Part shown: positions 1-5,612 of the stretch, in pieces
Position numbering within the stretch: position 1 is the stretch's first letter
How the letters are laid out: the number at the start of each line of letters is the position of its first letter
Origin: Bacillota bacterium
GTDB taxonomy: Bacteria > Bacillota > Clostridia > Lachnospirales > Lachnospiraceae
DNA length: 5,612 nucleotides
NCBI GenBank assembly: GCA_023387655.1
Contig: JAEWHR010000236.1
Coordinates: 1 to 5,612 of the forward strand
Reading direction: 5' to 3'
Made by a program: the position numbers and the translations under genes
The notes under the pieces: generated by a model
The model's database searches: none
The model's input: the letters and a program-made list of their open reading frames with translations, nothing else
Told to the model about the DNA's origin: nothing

Positions 1-683
1 GGATTTTCTGCTTTCTGTTTCGCCATGATTTCTTTCATTGGTCCTTGTATCACAAGTTTGCCACTTTCAATAATTCCGAGGTGTGTGCACATTTCCGAAA
101 GATCCTTAAGTACATGAGAACTTAGTAAAATCGTTACTTTCTGAGTACATAGATTCTTTAAAATCCCTTGTAGTTCTACTCTTGCTCTTGGCTCTAGACC
201 AGAAGCAGGTTCATCTAATAATAATAATTTCGGTTGGTGAAGTAATGTTCTTGCCAGACATAATCTCTGCTTCATTCCCCTAGAGAGTTCATCCACATAG
301 TCATGCTTTTTATCTTTAAGATCCACAAGCTCGAGAAGCTCATCGATTCTTTTTTCTGCTGCATTGCCAACAATTCCGTAGACATTCGCATAAAAATTTA
401 AATATTCTTGTGTATCCAAGTTATCGTACACACCAAAAAAATCCGGCATATATCCAATTCGCTCTTTCGTATGTCTTGGATAACGAAGTGCGTCAATACC
501 ATCTACCCAGACCTCGCCAGAATCCGCAGTCAAAAGAGAAGCTATGATTTTCATAGTCGTTGTTTTTCCAGCACCATTCGGACCAACAAATCCATATAGC
601 TCACCCTTATGAATTTCCATATTCAGTCCATCTAGTGCATATATCTTTCCAAATTTCTTTACTAAATTTTTAATTATTAACAT
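1..683 (-). CDS. ABC transporter ATP-binding protein, ABC-2 export type (C-terminus cut by window edge)
   Basis: This is the cytoplasmic ATPase subunit that would power an ABC-2 type permease. It reads 227 complete codons from the ATG at 681-683 and is still open at the window edge; family members are usually about 240-310 residues. Visible motifs are Walker A GPNGAGKTT (residues 34-42), the Q-loop region GYMPDFFGVYDNL (77-89), the signature LSRGMKQ (133-139), Walker B LLLLDEP (153-159), the D-loop SGLEP (161-165) and the switch histidine in LLSSHV (H190). All catalytic elements are present, but the Q-loop position holds Asp81 instead of Gln and the signature reads LSRGM rather than LSGGM. 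The start is supported by AGGAGG four bases upstream and by the family-typical opening MLIIKNLVKKFG. It lies 52 nt downstream of the 904-residue membrane protein and is probably cotranscribed with it. Family assignment is firm; the substrate is unknown. Confidence 0.95.
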   Translation of the reverse strand, partial: MLIIKNLVKKFGKIYALDGLNMEIHKGELYGFVGPNGAGKTTTMKIIASLLTADSGEVWVDGIDALRYPRHTKERIGYMPDFFGVYDNLDTQEYLNFYANVYGIVGNAAEKRIDELLELVDLKDKKHDYVDELSRGMKQRLCLARTLLHQPKLLLLDEPASGLEPRARVELQGILKNLCTQKVTILLSSHVLKDLSEMCTHLGIIESGKLVIQGPMKEIMAKQKAEN

Positions 684-696
684 AGCTCCTCCTTTC
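684..696 (-). promoter_or_regulatory. Ribosome binding site of the ABC ATPase gene
   Basis: On the minus strand AAAGGAGGAGCT directly precedes the ATG, with AGGAGG at 688-693 and a four-base spacer. The spacer is short, but the match to the 16S anti-Shine-Dalgarno sequence is strong and fixes the start codon. With the first base of the start codon, the stretch 683-696 is identical to 3452-3465, ahead of the 904-residue protein gene. Confidence 0.8.
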
Positions 697-712
697 TTCT
701 TTGATTAAAATC

Positions 713-730
713 CTCTTTTCTTTAAAAGAG
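713..730 (-). repeat. Small inverted repeat between the membrane protein and ABC ATPase genes
   Basis: A 7-bp perfect inverted repeat (CTCTTTT and AAAAGAG) surrounds a 4-base loop, six bases after the stop codon of the 904-residue protein. The stem is mostly A-T and no clean U-tract follows it on the minus strand. It is therefore unlikely to be a strong terminator. It could be a weak RNA processing or attenuation element, or chance in AT-rich DNA. Confidence 0.3.
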
Positions 731-735
731 TAAAT

Positions 736-3450
736 TTAATTCACCTTTTTTATATAAGAGATAACCGGGATAGTAAATACACCACTCATATCCACATCTT
801 CTCCCTCATACTTTATCTTTAATTCTTGATCCTCACTTAGATAATCCTTTAATTCTGATGCGTTTAATGCGACTTCGTCGTCACCGTCACCAGCATTCAC
901 CTTCTGATACCTTCCATCTAGTAATAAATCGGATCGAAATACTAAATCATACTGACTGGTGGTTCTATTATAGAAATATATCTTTTTCGCCATTAAAGTA
1001 TAATTTGCTTTTTGTTCTAAACTAACCTGGAAAATATCAGCCAACAATAGTTTCGATATCTCATCCTCCTTTGGAAGTTGATATTCTAATTCTAAACTAT
1101 TGGTATATACAAATCGATAAACGCTTTCGTAATAGTTGTTCCCATCTGCCTTTAGATAGCGGTCAAGATTTGGTACTAGAGCCTCATCCCCATCTGTTGT
1201 AACAACTTCTATAGGAATTAACATCATAGAAACTCCATAACTAATACGATTGTTTGCTAAGGACCAGAATGGGTGTTCCTCTGGTAAACTTTCTACAAAT
1301 CCAATAAGGTATGCTCCTTCTTTGGCATAAAGTCCAGCTTCTACAACCATACTAAGTGCATTGTTTTTTCTTATTCGATCTGGTGAAATCTTATCCTCTT
1401 GATTCCCAATCTCTAAACTAATTGCAGAATTATATATAATATAGTCTATATTGCTATTATACTCTTGAATACACTCCTCAAGGGAAACGCTCTCACCACT
1501 TTCTAGCTCTCCTAATAGAGCAACTCTACCATTATAATAGACATATGCTTCTTCAAAACTTTCCGATGAATCGTTTGATACACTTCCACTCATAGTAGTA
1601 TCTGTAACAAAAACCTGACCAGTTATTTCTTCATCAAAATCTCTGGAGTATTCCGCTGTAAAATACTGTGCAGTAAAGGCTGGTATATGATCAAACTCCA
1701 AGGAGTAGCTACTCTCCTCTTTTAACACCGATGTTGTAACTAAGTCACGAAAGGTTCGATTATCGAATGATTTCTCAATCGAAACTACATCATAATAGGT
1801 AGGATATTCATAGCCCCCATATATTATCTGGTCTGCATCACCAAGACTTAACTCTGTTTTTTGGTTAGAAGATAAGTAAACGTTTACATTCGAATCTCCC
1901 TCGAGAGTTTTTGTTTCTGGATCATAAGTTTCTATATTTACGTAAGAGATATATGGTTCTGTAATTCTTGTATTAGAACCCATAACATATACAATACACG
2001 AAAATACAATGGATAGGCTAGGAACTATAACCCAGATAAGGATATTCTTTTTTCTTTTACGAAGTATAATGTAAAGGAACGGTCCGATTATAACAATATA
2101 GAGAATAAGTATAATACTATACGGTAAAACTTTCGGAACATTGATACGATCAGAGGCCTCTAGTATTGGTTGAACTCTATAATTATTAAAGTTTGAATAC
2201 TGCTCTTTTTCTACCTTATTCTTTACATCTGTTGGAATATCCTCAATAACTTGTGCAACAATAGAAAGATAGAAGGTGTCTAGTAGTTCTCCACTTACTC
2301 CTCCATTCACCAAAAGATCCTTCTCTTTTAATCCCTCCATACCAATAGGAAAGTGAAATACTAAAAGATTACCTTCCCCATAGGATACCTTCTCATATAT
2401 AGTTAACTCCTTCGATTCTATCTTTTTAATAGAATTCGTGATAGAGAATACATGAACAGGTTTTTCTACCGTAGTAAACTTTAAGTCACTAATTACCTTA
2501 GTTCCTAAGATCGGTTTTCCTATATAGAAGTTGCACTCTTTCTTTGGATCTTGGTTCTGCACATCTTCCATATATTTAAGATTTGAAGCTCTAGAAGTTT
2601 CATATCCTTTTACTTTTAGCAAAAGATCTGAAAATTCGGAAGGATCATTCATGGCTATCTTTGTATTCTGTATAAGCTCATCTGAGTTATTGTCTGCTAA
2701 ACTTAACGCCCCAAGGCTACTTAACCATTCAATCGCAGTTGTCTCCTCATTGTAATAAGCTTCACTTCCTACAACTAACGTCCCACCCCGTTTTACAAAC
2801 TTTAGTATTGCCTCTTGCTGTTCCTTTGTTAGTGTTGATATGCTAAAATCTTCAATCACTAAAACGTCAATAATGTCAAGTCCTTGATAATCACTCGGAA
2901 AATTACTTTTATCAAGGGAAACGCATTTATTACCAAAATATTCAAAATATGACAATGACGCCGACATATCACTCAAAATACCCATGTAATAATAGGTTCC
3001 TAAGTTTACGACATTAAGAGGAATTGCCTCTTCTACAATTGTATCCTTATCAGAAGAAATAATCTCAAATATCATACTTCTACTGGCTTTATTCATAGGG
3101 ACATTTAATGTAACAATATTTTTTTCTAATCCAAGTATCGTGGCTTTTGTTGAATAACGAACACTGTCTTGATCGTCATTGATTAAGGTTACGGCTATTT
3201 CTCCTGAAAAACTTTCACCCTTGTTATATATCTTCGCAGTTAACTGCATTGTTCGACCATATCTAGCTTGTTGTTCAAGACCATATTGTATCGTCACCAC
3301 AACCCGGTCATTTACCAAAACAATCGAATTTCCACTTTGAGCGGTATTTTCCACATTCGTTTGCGGAGCTCTTGCTGCAACTGCATTACCTGCATTACTT
3401 AGCAATAACAATATCGCAAGCAATAAACAAAGCACACGTAAATGTTTCAT
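736..3450 (-). CDS. Large secreted membrane-anchored protein with Ig-like and GATase1-like domains, putative ABC transporter accessory subunit
   Basis: The 904-residue protein begins with a signal peptide (1 to about 25; positively charged start, leucine-rich core, AVAA cleavage region). An Ig-like beta region follows (about 42-148; AKIYNKGESFSGEIAV is typical of such domains). Next is an alpha/beta segment (about 150-400) resembling GATase1-like folds, with IDVLVIEDFSISTL (194-207) followed by a helix and FVKRGGTLVVGSEA (218-231). No nucleophile-elbow cysteine is seen, so it is probably non-catalytic. Two helices (about 441-463 and 470-490) flank a basic loop, RKRKKN. The motif YIVIIGPFLYIILRK is familiar from large bacterial membrane proteins encoded beside ABC-2 transporters. 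Residues 491-904 form a second, external beta-rich domain that I do not recognise. Predicted topology is both large domains outside and the loop inside. It lies 17 nt after the kinase gene and 52 nt before an ABC ATPase. A GldG-like accessory role is inferred; the exact function is unknown. Confidence 0.85.
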   Translation of the reverse strand: MKHLRVLCLLLAILLLLSNAGNAVAARAPQTNVENTAQSGNSIVLVNDRVVVTIQYGLEQQARYGRTMQLTAKIYNKGESFSGEIAVTLINDDQDSVRYSTKATILGLEKNIVTLNVPMNKASRSMIFEIISSDKDTIVEEAIPLNVVNLGTYYYMGILSDMSASLSYFEYFGNKCVSLDKSNFPSDYQGLDIIDVLVIEDFSISTLTKEQQEAILKFVKRGGTLVVGSEAYYNEETTAIEWLSSLGALSLADNNSDELIQNTKIAMNDPSEFSDLLLKVKGYETSRASNLKYMEDVQNQDPKKECNFYIGKPILGTKVISDLKFTTVEKPVHVFSITNSIKKIESKELTIYEKVSYGEGNLLVFHFPIGMEGLKEKDLLVNGGVSGELLDTFYLSIVAQVIEDIPTDVKNKVEKEQYSNFNNYRVQPILEASDRINVPKVLPYSIILILYIVIIGPFLYIILRKRKKNILIWVIVPSLSIVFSCIVYVMGSNTRITEPYISYVNIETYDPETKTLEGDSNVNVYLSSNQKTELSLGDADQIIYGGYEYPTYYDVVSIEKSFDNRTFRDLVTTSVLKEESSYSLEFDHIPAFTAQYFTAEYSRDFDEEITGQVFVTDTTMSGSVSNDSSESFEEAYVYYNGRVALLGELESGESVSLEECIQEYNSNIDYIIYNSAISLEIGNQEDKISPDRIRKNNALSMVVEAGLYAKEGAYLIGFVESLPEEHPFWSLANNRISYGVSMMLIPIEVVTTDGDEALVPNLDRYLKADGNNYYESVYRFVYTNSLELEYQLPKEDEISKLLLADIFQVSLEQKANYTLMAKKIYFYNRTTSQYDLVFRSDLLLDGRYQKVNAGDGDDEVALNASELKDYLSEDQELKIKYEGEDVDMSGVFTIPVISYIKKVN

Positions 3451-3465
3451 GTAGCTCCTCCTTTC
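3451..3465 (-). promoter_or_regulatory. Ribosome binding site of the 904-residue membrane protein gene
   Basis: AGGAGG at 3457-3462 sits six bases before the ATG at 3448-3450, within the 17-nt gap after the kinase stop codon (3468-3470). It supports the chosen start, which also yields a proper signal peptide. The surrounding 14 bases (3452-3465) match the leader of the ABC ATPase gene exactly. Confidence 0.85.
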
Positions 3466-3467
3466 CT

Positions 3468-4691
3468 CTACTTACCGGTTGGTAATACCACTTCAAAAAC
3501 TGTTCCATCTAACCCACTTCGTGCCTTTACATGACCACCGTGCATTTCAAAAATATTTCTTGCAATGGCGAGGCCAAGACCTGTCCCACCGTGCTCTTCA
3601 TTCCTAGAATATTCGACGCGATAGAATTTTTCAAAAATATGTGCAATATCTTTCTTCGGTATAACCTCACCAAAATTTGTGATTGTTATGATTACTTCCG
3701 TATCTTTTACTTCTAGGCGCAGATTCACATTCTTACCATCCGCCCCGTATTTTATTGCATTTCCAATTAAATTGGCAAATGCTCGTGCTAAATAATCACC
3801 GTCCGCACTCACAATTGCAGAGGGAACCGTCGCATCAAAGCTATATTCAAGCCCATTTTCTTTAAAACTTGGATAAAACTCATCCAATAATTGATAAAGC
3901 ATCTTTACTAAATCAACTTCTTCTTTATATAATTTCACTTCACCAAATTCAAACTTGGTATAGGAAAATAAGTCCTCGATTAGCTTTTCTAAACGAATTG
4001 ACTTATTATATGCAATTGTTACATACTTCTCCTTTACATCCTGAGGAAGGTCTTTTTTTGATACCAACCCTAAATAACCAATAATCGAAGTCAACGGAGT
4101 ACGTAGATCATGGGCCACATTTGTAATCAACTCATTTTTCTTATTTTCCGTCGTTCGCTCTTCTTCCATAATCGCTTTAATTTCAACTGCCATACGATTT
4201 AAATCTTGAGCAATTCTTGTAAATTCGTCGTCATTTCGAAGAGGTATTCTTATATCAAAATTACCTGTTGATAATTCATCAATACCATTTGATATTTCTT
4301 TTAGATAAAGACTCATCTTCTTTGTGAAAATCATAAAATAAGTGATAAAAGATAGAAATCCAATGAAGATTGCAATCAAATAGATTACTGGATTAAACCT
4401 AATATTACTCTGACTATTTTTAGCTGGTTTTACATCTACTTGAGTGTTTTTCGTATTTAAGGAATAAAGATCTTCTTCAGACGAATTATTAATACTGTTT
4501 GTGATTTGATTTTTATAACTCGAATTTGTTGTTTCAAGTACCTGAGTTACTTCCTGATTTGATAGCAATGCAAAAGATATAAAATTAACTACTCCTAGAA
4601 ATATAAGAACAGTAATTAAGGCTAACATCGCACTTGCGATACTGTACCATAAGTTTCGGTATCGGAAACTATGAATAAATCTATCTTCCAT
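3468..4691 (-). CDS. Sensor histidine kinase, HAMP-containing, VanS-like
   Basis: The membrane kinase of the two-component pair autophosphorylates on His and passes the phosphate to the adjacent response regulator. Its 407 residues hold TM1 (about 17-43), a short extracytoplasmic loop (about 44-100) rich in Asn, Ser, Thr and Gln, TM2 (about 101-122), a HAMP linker (about 123-175) and a HisKA dimerisation helix with the H-box NVAHDLRTPLTSIIGYL (His194). The ATP-binding domain has the N-box NLIGNAIKYG (307-316), a degenerate G1 region TNFGEVIP (338-345), the F-box FEKFYR (353-358) and the G2 box GGTGLGLAI (368-376). HDLRTPLTSIIGYL and the G1 form resemble VanS-type kinases. GGAGG six bases upstream supports the start. 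With no recognisable sensor fold and a loop of only about 57 residues, the signal is unknown; sensing at the membrane, or through partner proteins such as the downstream ABC module, is possible. No vancomycin resistance genes are visible nearby. Confidence 0.95.
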   Translation of the reverse strand: MEDRFIHSFRYRNLWYSIASAMLALITVLIFLGVVNFISFALLSNQEVTQVLETTNSSYKNQITNSINNSSEEDLYSLNTKNTQVDVKPAKNSQSNIRFNPVIYLIAIFIGFLSFITYFMIFTKKMSLYLKEISNGIDELSTGNFDIRIPLRNDDEFTRIAQDLNRMAVEIKAIMEEERTTENKKNELITNVAHDLRTPLTSIIGYLGLVSKKDLPQDVKEKYVTIAYNKSIRLEKLIEDLFSYTKFEFGEVKLYKEEVDLVKMLYQLLDEFYPSFKENGLEYSFDATVPSAIVSADGDYLARAFANLIGNAIKYGADGKNVNLRLEVKDTEVIITITNFGEVIPKKDIAHIFEKFYRVEYSRNEEHGGTGLGLAIARNIFEMHGGHVKARSGLDGTVFEVVLPTGK

Positions 4692-4702
4692 CGTGGTCCT
4701 CC
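4692..4702 (-). promoter_or_regulatory. Ribosome binding site of the histidine kinase gene
   Basis: GGAGG at 4698-4702 lies six bases before the ATG at 4689-4691. It decides the kinase start and argues against a longer overlapping frame that would begin inside the regulator gene. Confidence 0.75.
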
Positions 4703-4790
4703 ATACTTCTGATGAAAATAGCTTAATAATACAACGAAAAGCTTGGTCCCTATCGAAAAAACGTGCTTAGGGGGGATATAAGTAATTGTT
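4703..4790 (-). other. Spacer between regulator and kinase genes
   Basis: The full gap between the regulator stop and the kinase ATG is 99 nt, much longer than usual for a kinase-regulator pair, whose genes often overlap or lie within a few bases. It contains a C6 run and a 5-bp inverted repeat (CCCTA and TAGGG on the minus strand) around a 15-base loop that includes T6. I see no convincing promoter, no canonical terminator and no small gene with its own ribosome binding site. The one open frame spanning it overlaps both neighbours and looks like a shadow. Confidence 0.5.
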
Positions 4791-5495
4791 TTACTTCTCA
4801 ATCTTATATCCAACACCCCATACTGTTTTTATTATTTCTGCATTTCTTGAGTCCATTTCGATTTTCTCTCTAAGTCTTCGAATATGTACCATAACCGTAT
4901 TATTTGCTTCGTACATCTTTTCGTTCCAGACGCGCTCAAATATTTCATCTGTGCTAAATACTCTACCTGCGTTAGAGGCTAATAAATATAATATATCGAA
5001 CTCAATTGGTGTCAGTCTTACTTCTTTTCCATAAGCCATGACAACATGATTTTCCTTGTTTATTACCAAATGAGTAACGCTAATCTCTTTTTCATTCTTT
5101 TCCTCATGAGTACTTGGATTAAATTTCGTAAATCGTCTTAATTGTGATTTGACACGAGCTGTTAATTCAAGAGGATTAAATGGTTTAATCACATAATCAT
5201 CTGCACCCGTACTAAGACCTATAATTTTATCAATATCTGCTGACTTTGCACTTAGCATAATAATTGGAACTGTACTAGTTTCCCTTATCTTTTTGCACAT
5301 GCTAAGCCCATCAATTCCTGGCATCATGATATCCAAAATGACAAGTTTGATGTTTTCTTTTTGGAGGATGTCGAGTCCTTCCATGGCATTGTATGCTTTG
5401 AACACCTGATATCCATCACTTACTAAATGAATTTCAACCAATTCTGCTATCTCTTTATCATCATCAACTACTAAAATATTTATCTCCTCTGCCAT
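4791..5495 (-). CDS. OmpR-family response regulator, VanR-like
   Basis: This is a 234-residue DNA-binding transcription factor, phosphorylated by the adjacent kinase. The receiver domain (about 5-120) has the acidic pocket Asp11/Asp12, the phospho-acceptor Asp55 in VILDIMMPG, the switch Ser82 in IMLSAK and the conserved Lys104 in DDYVIKPF, so it should be fully functional. The segment from DKIIGLSTGADDYVIKPF to VKSQLRRF resembles VanR regulators. A linker (about 122-136) leads to a winged-helix domain (about 137-234) with the transactivation region RLTPIEFDILYLL, the recognition helix NNTVMVHIRRLREKIE (198-213) and the wing ending VWGVGYKIEK. Length is normal for the family. The start is set by AGGAGG ten bases upstream. 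It is the first gene of the apparent operon; probable targets are its own promoter and the downstream membrane-protein and ABC genes (inferred). Confidence 0.97.
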   Translation of the reverse strand: MAEEINILVVDDDKEIAELVEIHLVSDGYQVFKAYNAMEGLDILQKENIKLVILDIMMPGIDGLSMCKKIRETSTVPIIMLSAKSADIDKIIGLSTGADDYVIKPFNPLELTARVKSQLRRFTKFNPSTHEEKNEKEISVTHLVINKENHVVMAYGKEVRLTPIEFDILYLLASNAGRVFSTDEIFERVWNEKMYEANNTVMVHIRRLREKIEMDSRNAEIIKTVWGVGYKIEK

Positions 5496-5505
5496 TTCTG
5501 AATAA

Positions 5506-5511
5506 CCTCCT
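5506..5511 (-). promoter_or_regulatory. Ribosome binding site of the response regulator gene
   Basis: AGGAGG lies ten bases upstream of the ATG at 5493-5495. The spacing is slightly long but acceptable, and no alternative start with a better site is seen. Confidence 0.8.
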
Positions 5512-5526
5512 TACTAGACATATCTT

Positions 5527-5535
5527 ATCATACCA
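5527..5535 (-). promoter_or_regulatory. Candidate extended -10 promoter element of the operon
   Basis: The minus strand reads TGGTATGAT here, matching the extended -10 form TGnTATAAT with one mismatch. Transcription would begin around 5519-5521, giving a short leader of roughly 25 nt before the regulator ATG. The -35 position (about 5549-5555) is a poor match to TTGACA, as expected for an extended -10 or activator-dependent promoter. Visual prediction only. Confidence 0.5.
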
Positions 5536-5547
5536 TAGTCCCAAAAT

Positions 5548-5564
5548 CTTTACTTTTTTCTTAC
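5548..5564. promoter_or_regulatory. Candidate response-regulator operator: 11-bp-spaced direct repeat
   Basis: On the plus strand TTTAC (5549-5553) and CTTAC (5560-5564) recur 11 bp apart, one helical turn, separated by a T-rich spacer. Tandem half-sites with 10-11 bp spacing are typical of OmpR-family dimers. The repeat overlaps the expected -35 region of the operon promoter, fitting autoregulation. The T-rich context makes a chance match possible. Confidence 0.35.
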
Positions 5565-5612
5565 AAAACCCTAGTTTTTTTATACTGTTTTATTAAGTAA
5601 AGCTTTGATTTT
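5565..5612. other. Non-coding upstream region to the window edge
   Basis: This AT-rich stretch has a T7 run and no coding region that I can support. AAGTAAAG at 5595-5602 is the inverse of CTTTACTT at 5548-5555 and could be a further regulator half-site. No terminator of an upstream gene is evident. Confidence 0.4.

Noticed and set aside
408..599. Plus-strand open frame of 63 codons
   Set aside because: It lies wholly antisense to the ABC ATPase, whose motifs are intact, and its product has no recognisable features.
713..730. Rho-independent terminator after the 904-residue protein gene
   Set aside because: The stem is short and A-T rich with no clean U-tract, and the next gene follows closely on the same strand.
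2531..2755. Plus-strand open frame of 74 codons
   Set aside because: It is antisense inside the 904-residue membrane protein gene and appears to be a chance frame.
3531..4084. Two short plus-strand frames (3531-3716 and 3869-4084)
   Set aside because: Both are antisense to conserved catalytic parts of the histidine kinase and resemble no known protein.
4710..4790. Separate promoter for the kinase gene
   Set aside because: A TATTAT string exists in the spacer, but no acceptable -35 lies at the right distance.
4622..4816. Minus-strand frame of 64 codons spanning the regulator-kinase spacer
   Set aside because: It overlaps the end of the regulator and the start of the kinase in another frame and its composition is not protein-like.
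4786..5034. Plus-strand frame of 82 codons
   Set aside because: It is antisense to the conserved winged-helix domain of the response regulator.
3468..5495. Vancomycin resistance regulatory pair (vanRS)
   Set aside because: The sequences are VanR/VanS-like, but no vanH, ligase or vanX genes are present and the downstream genes form an ABC module, so the resistance label is not supported.

Overview
The window is AT-rich (low-GC) DNA. All four genes lie on the minus strand, each preceded by a strong AGGAGG- or GGAGG-type ribosome binding site. Together with VanR/VanS-like regulator sequences, this points to a low-GC Gram-positive bacterium, most likely in the Clostridia (Lachnospiraceae-like is a guess). 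Nothing in the window identifies the species.

In transcription order (right to left) the layout is as follows. A short promoter region (about 5496-5612) carries an extended -10 element and an 11-bp-spaced direct repeat. It is followed by an OmpR/VanR-type response regulator (4791-5495), a 99-nt spacer, and a two-TM HAMP histidine kinase of the VanS-like type (3468-4691). After a 17-nt gap comes a large secreted, membrane-anchored protein of 904 residues (736-3450). After a further 52 nt comes an ABC transporter ATPase (1-683), which runs off the left edge and lacks its C-terminus. The spacing and the single clear promoter suggest one operon. An ABC-2 type permease is the expected next gene to the left, but it is not in the window.

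The likely working unit is an envelope-sensing two-component system that controls itself and an ABC export or membrane-remodelling module. The 904-residue protein would be an extracytoplasmic accessory subunit. It has a signal peptide, an Ig-like N-terminal part, a GATase1-like Rossmann part without an obvious catalytic cysteine, a two-helix hairpin with a GPFLYIILRK-type motif, and a second large external domain. The substrate and signal cannot be read from the sequence. No vanHAX-type resistance genes are present, so the VanRS resemblance should not be taken as vancomycin resistance.

No RNA genes, insertion sequences, CRISPR arrays or phage features were seen. No stretch over 300 bases lacks a gene.
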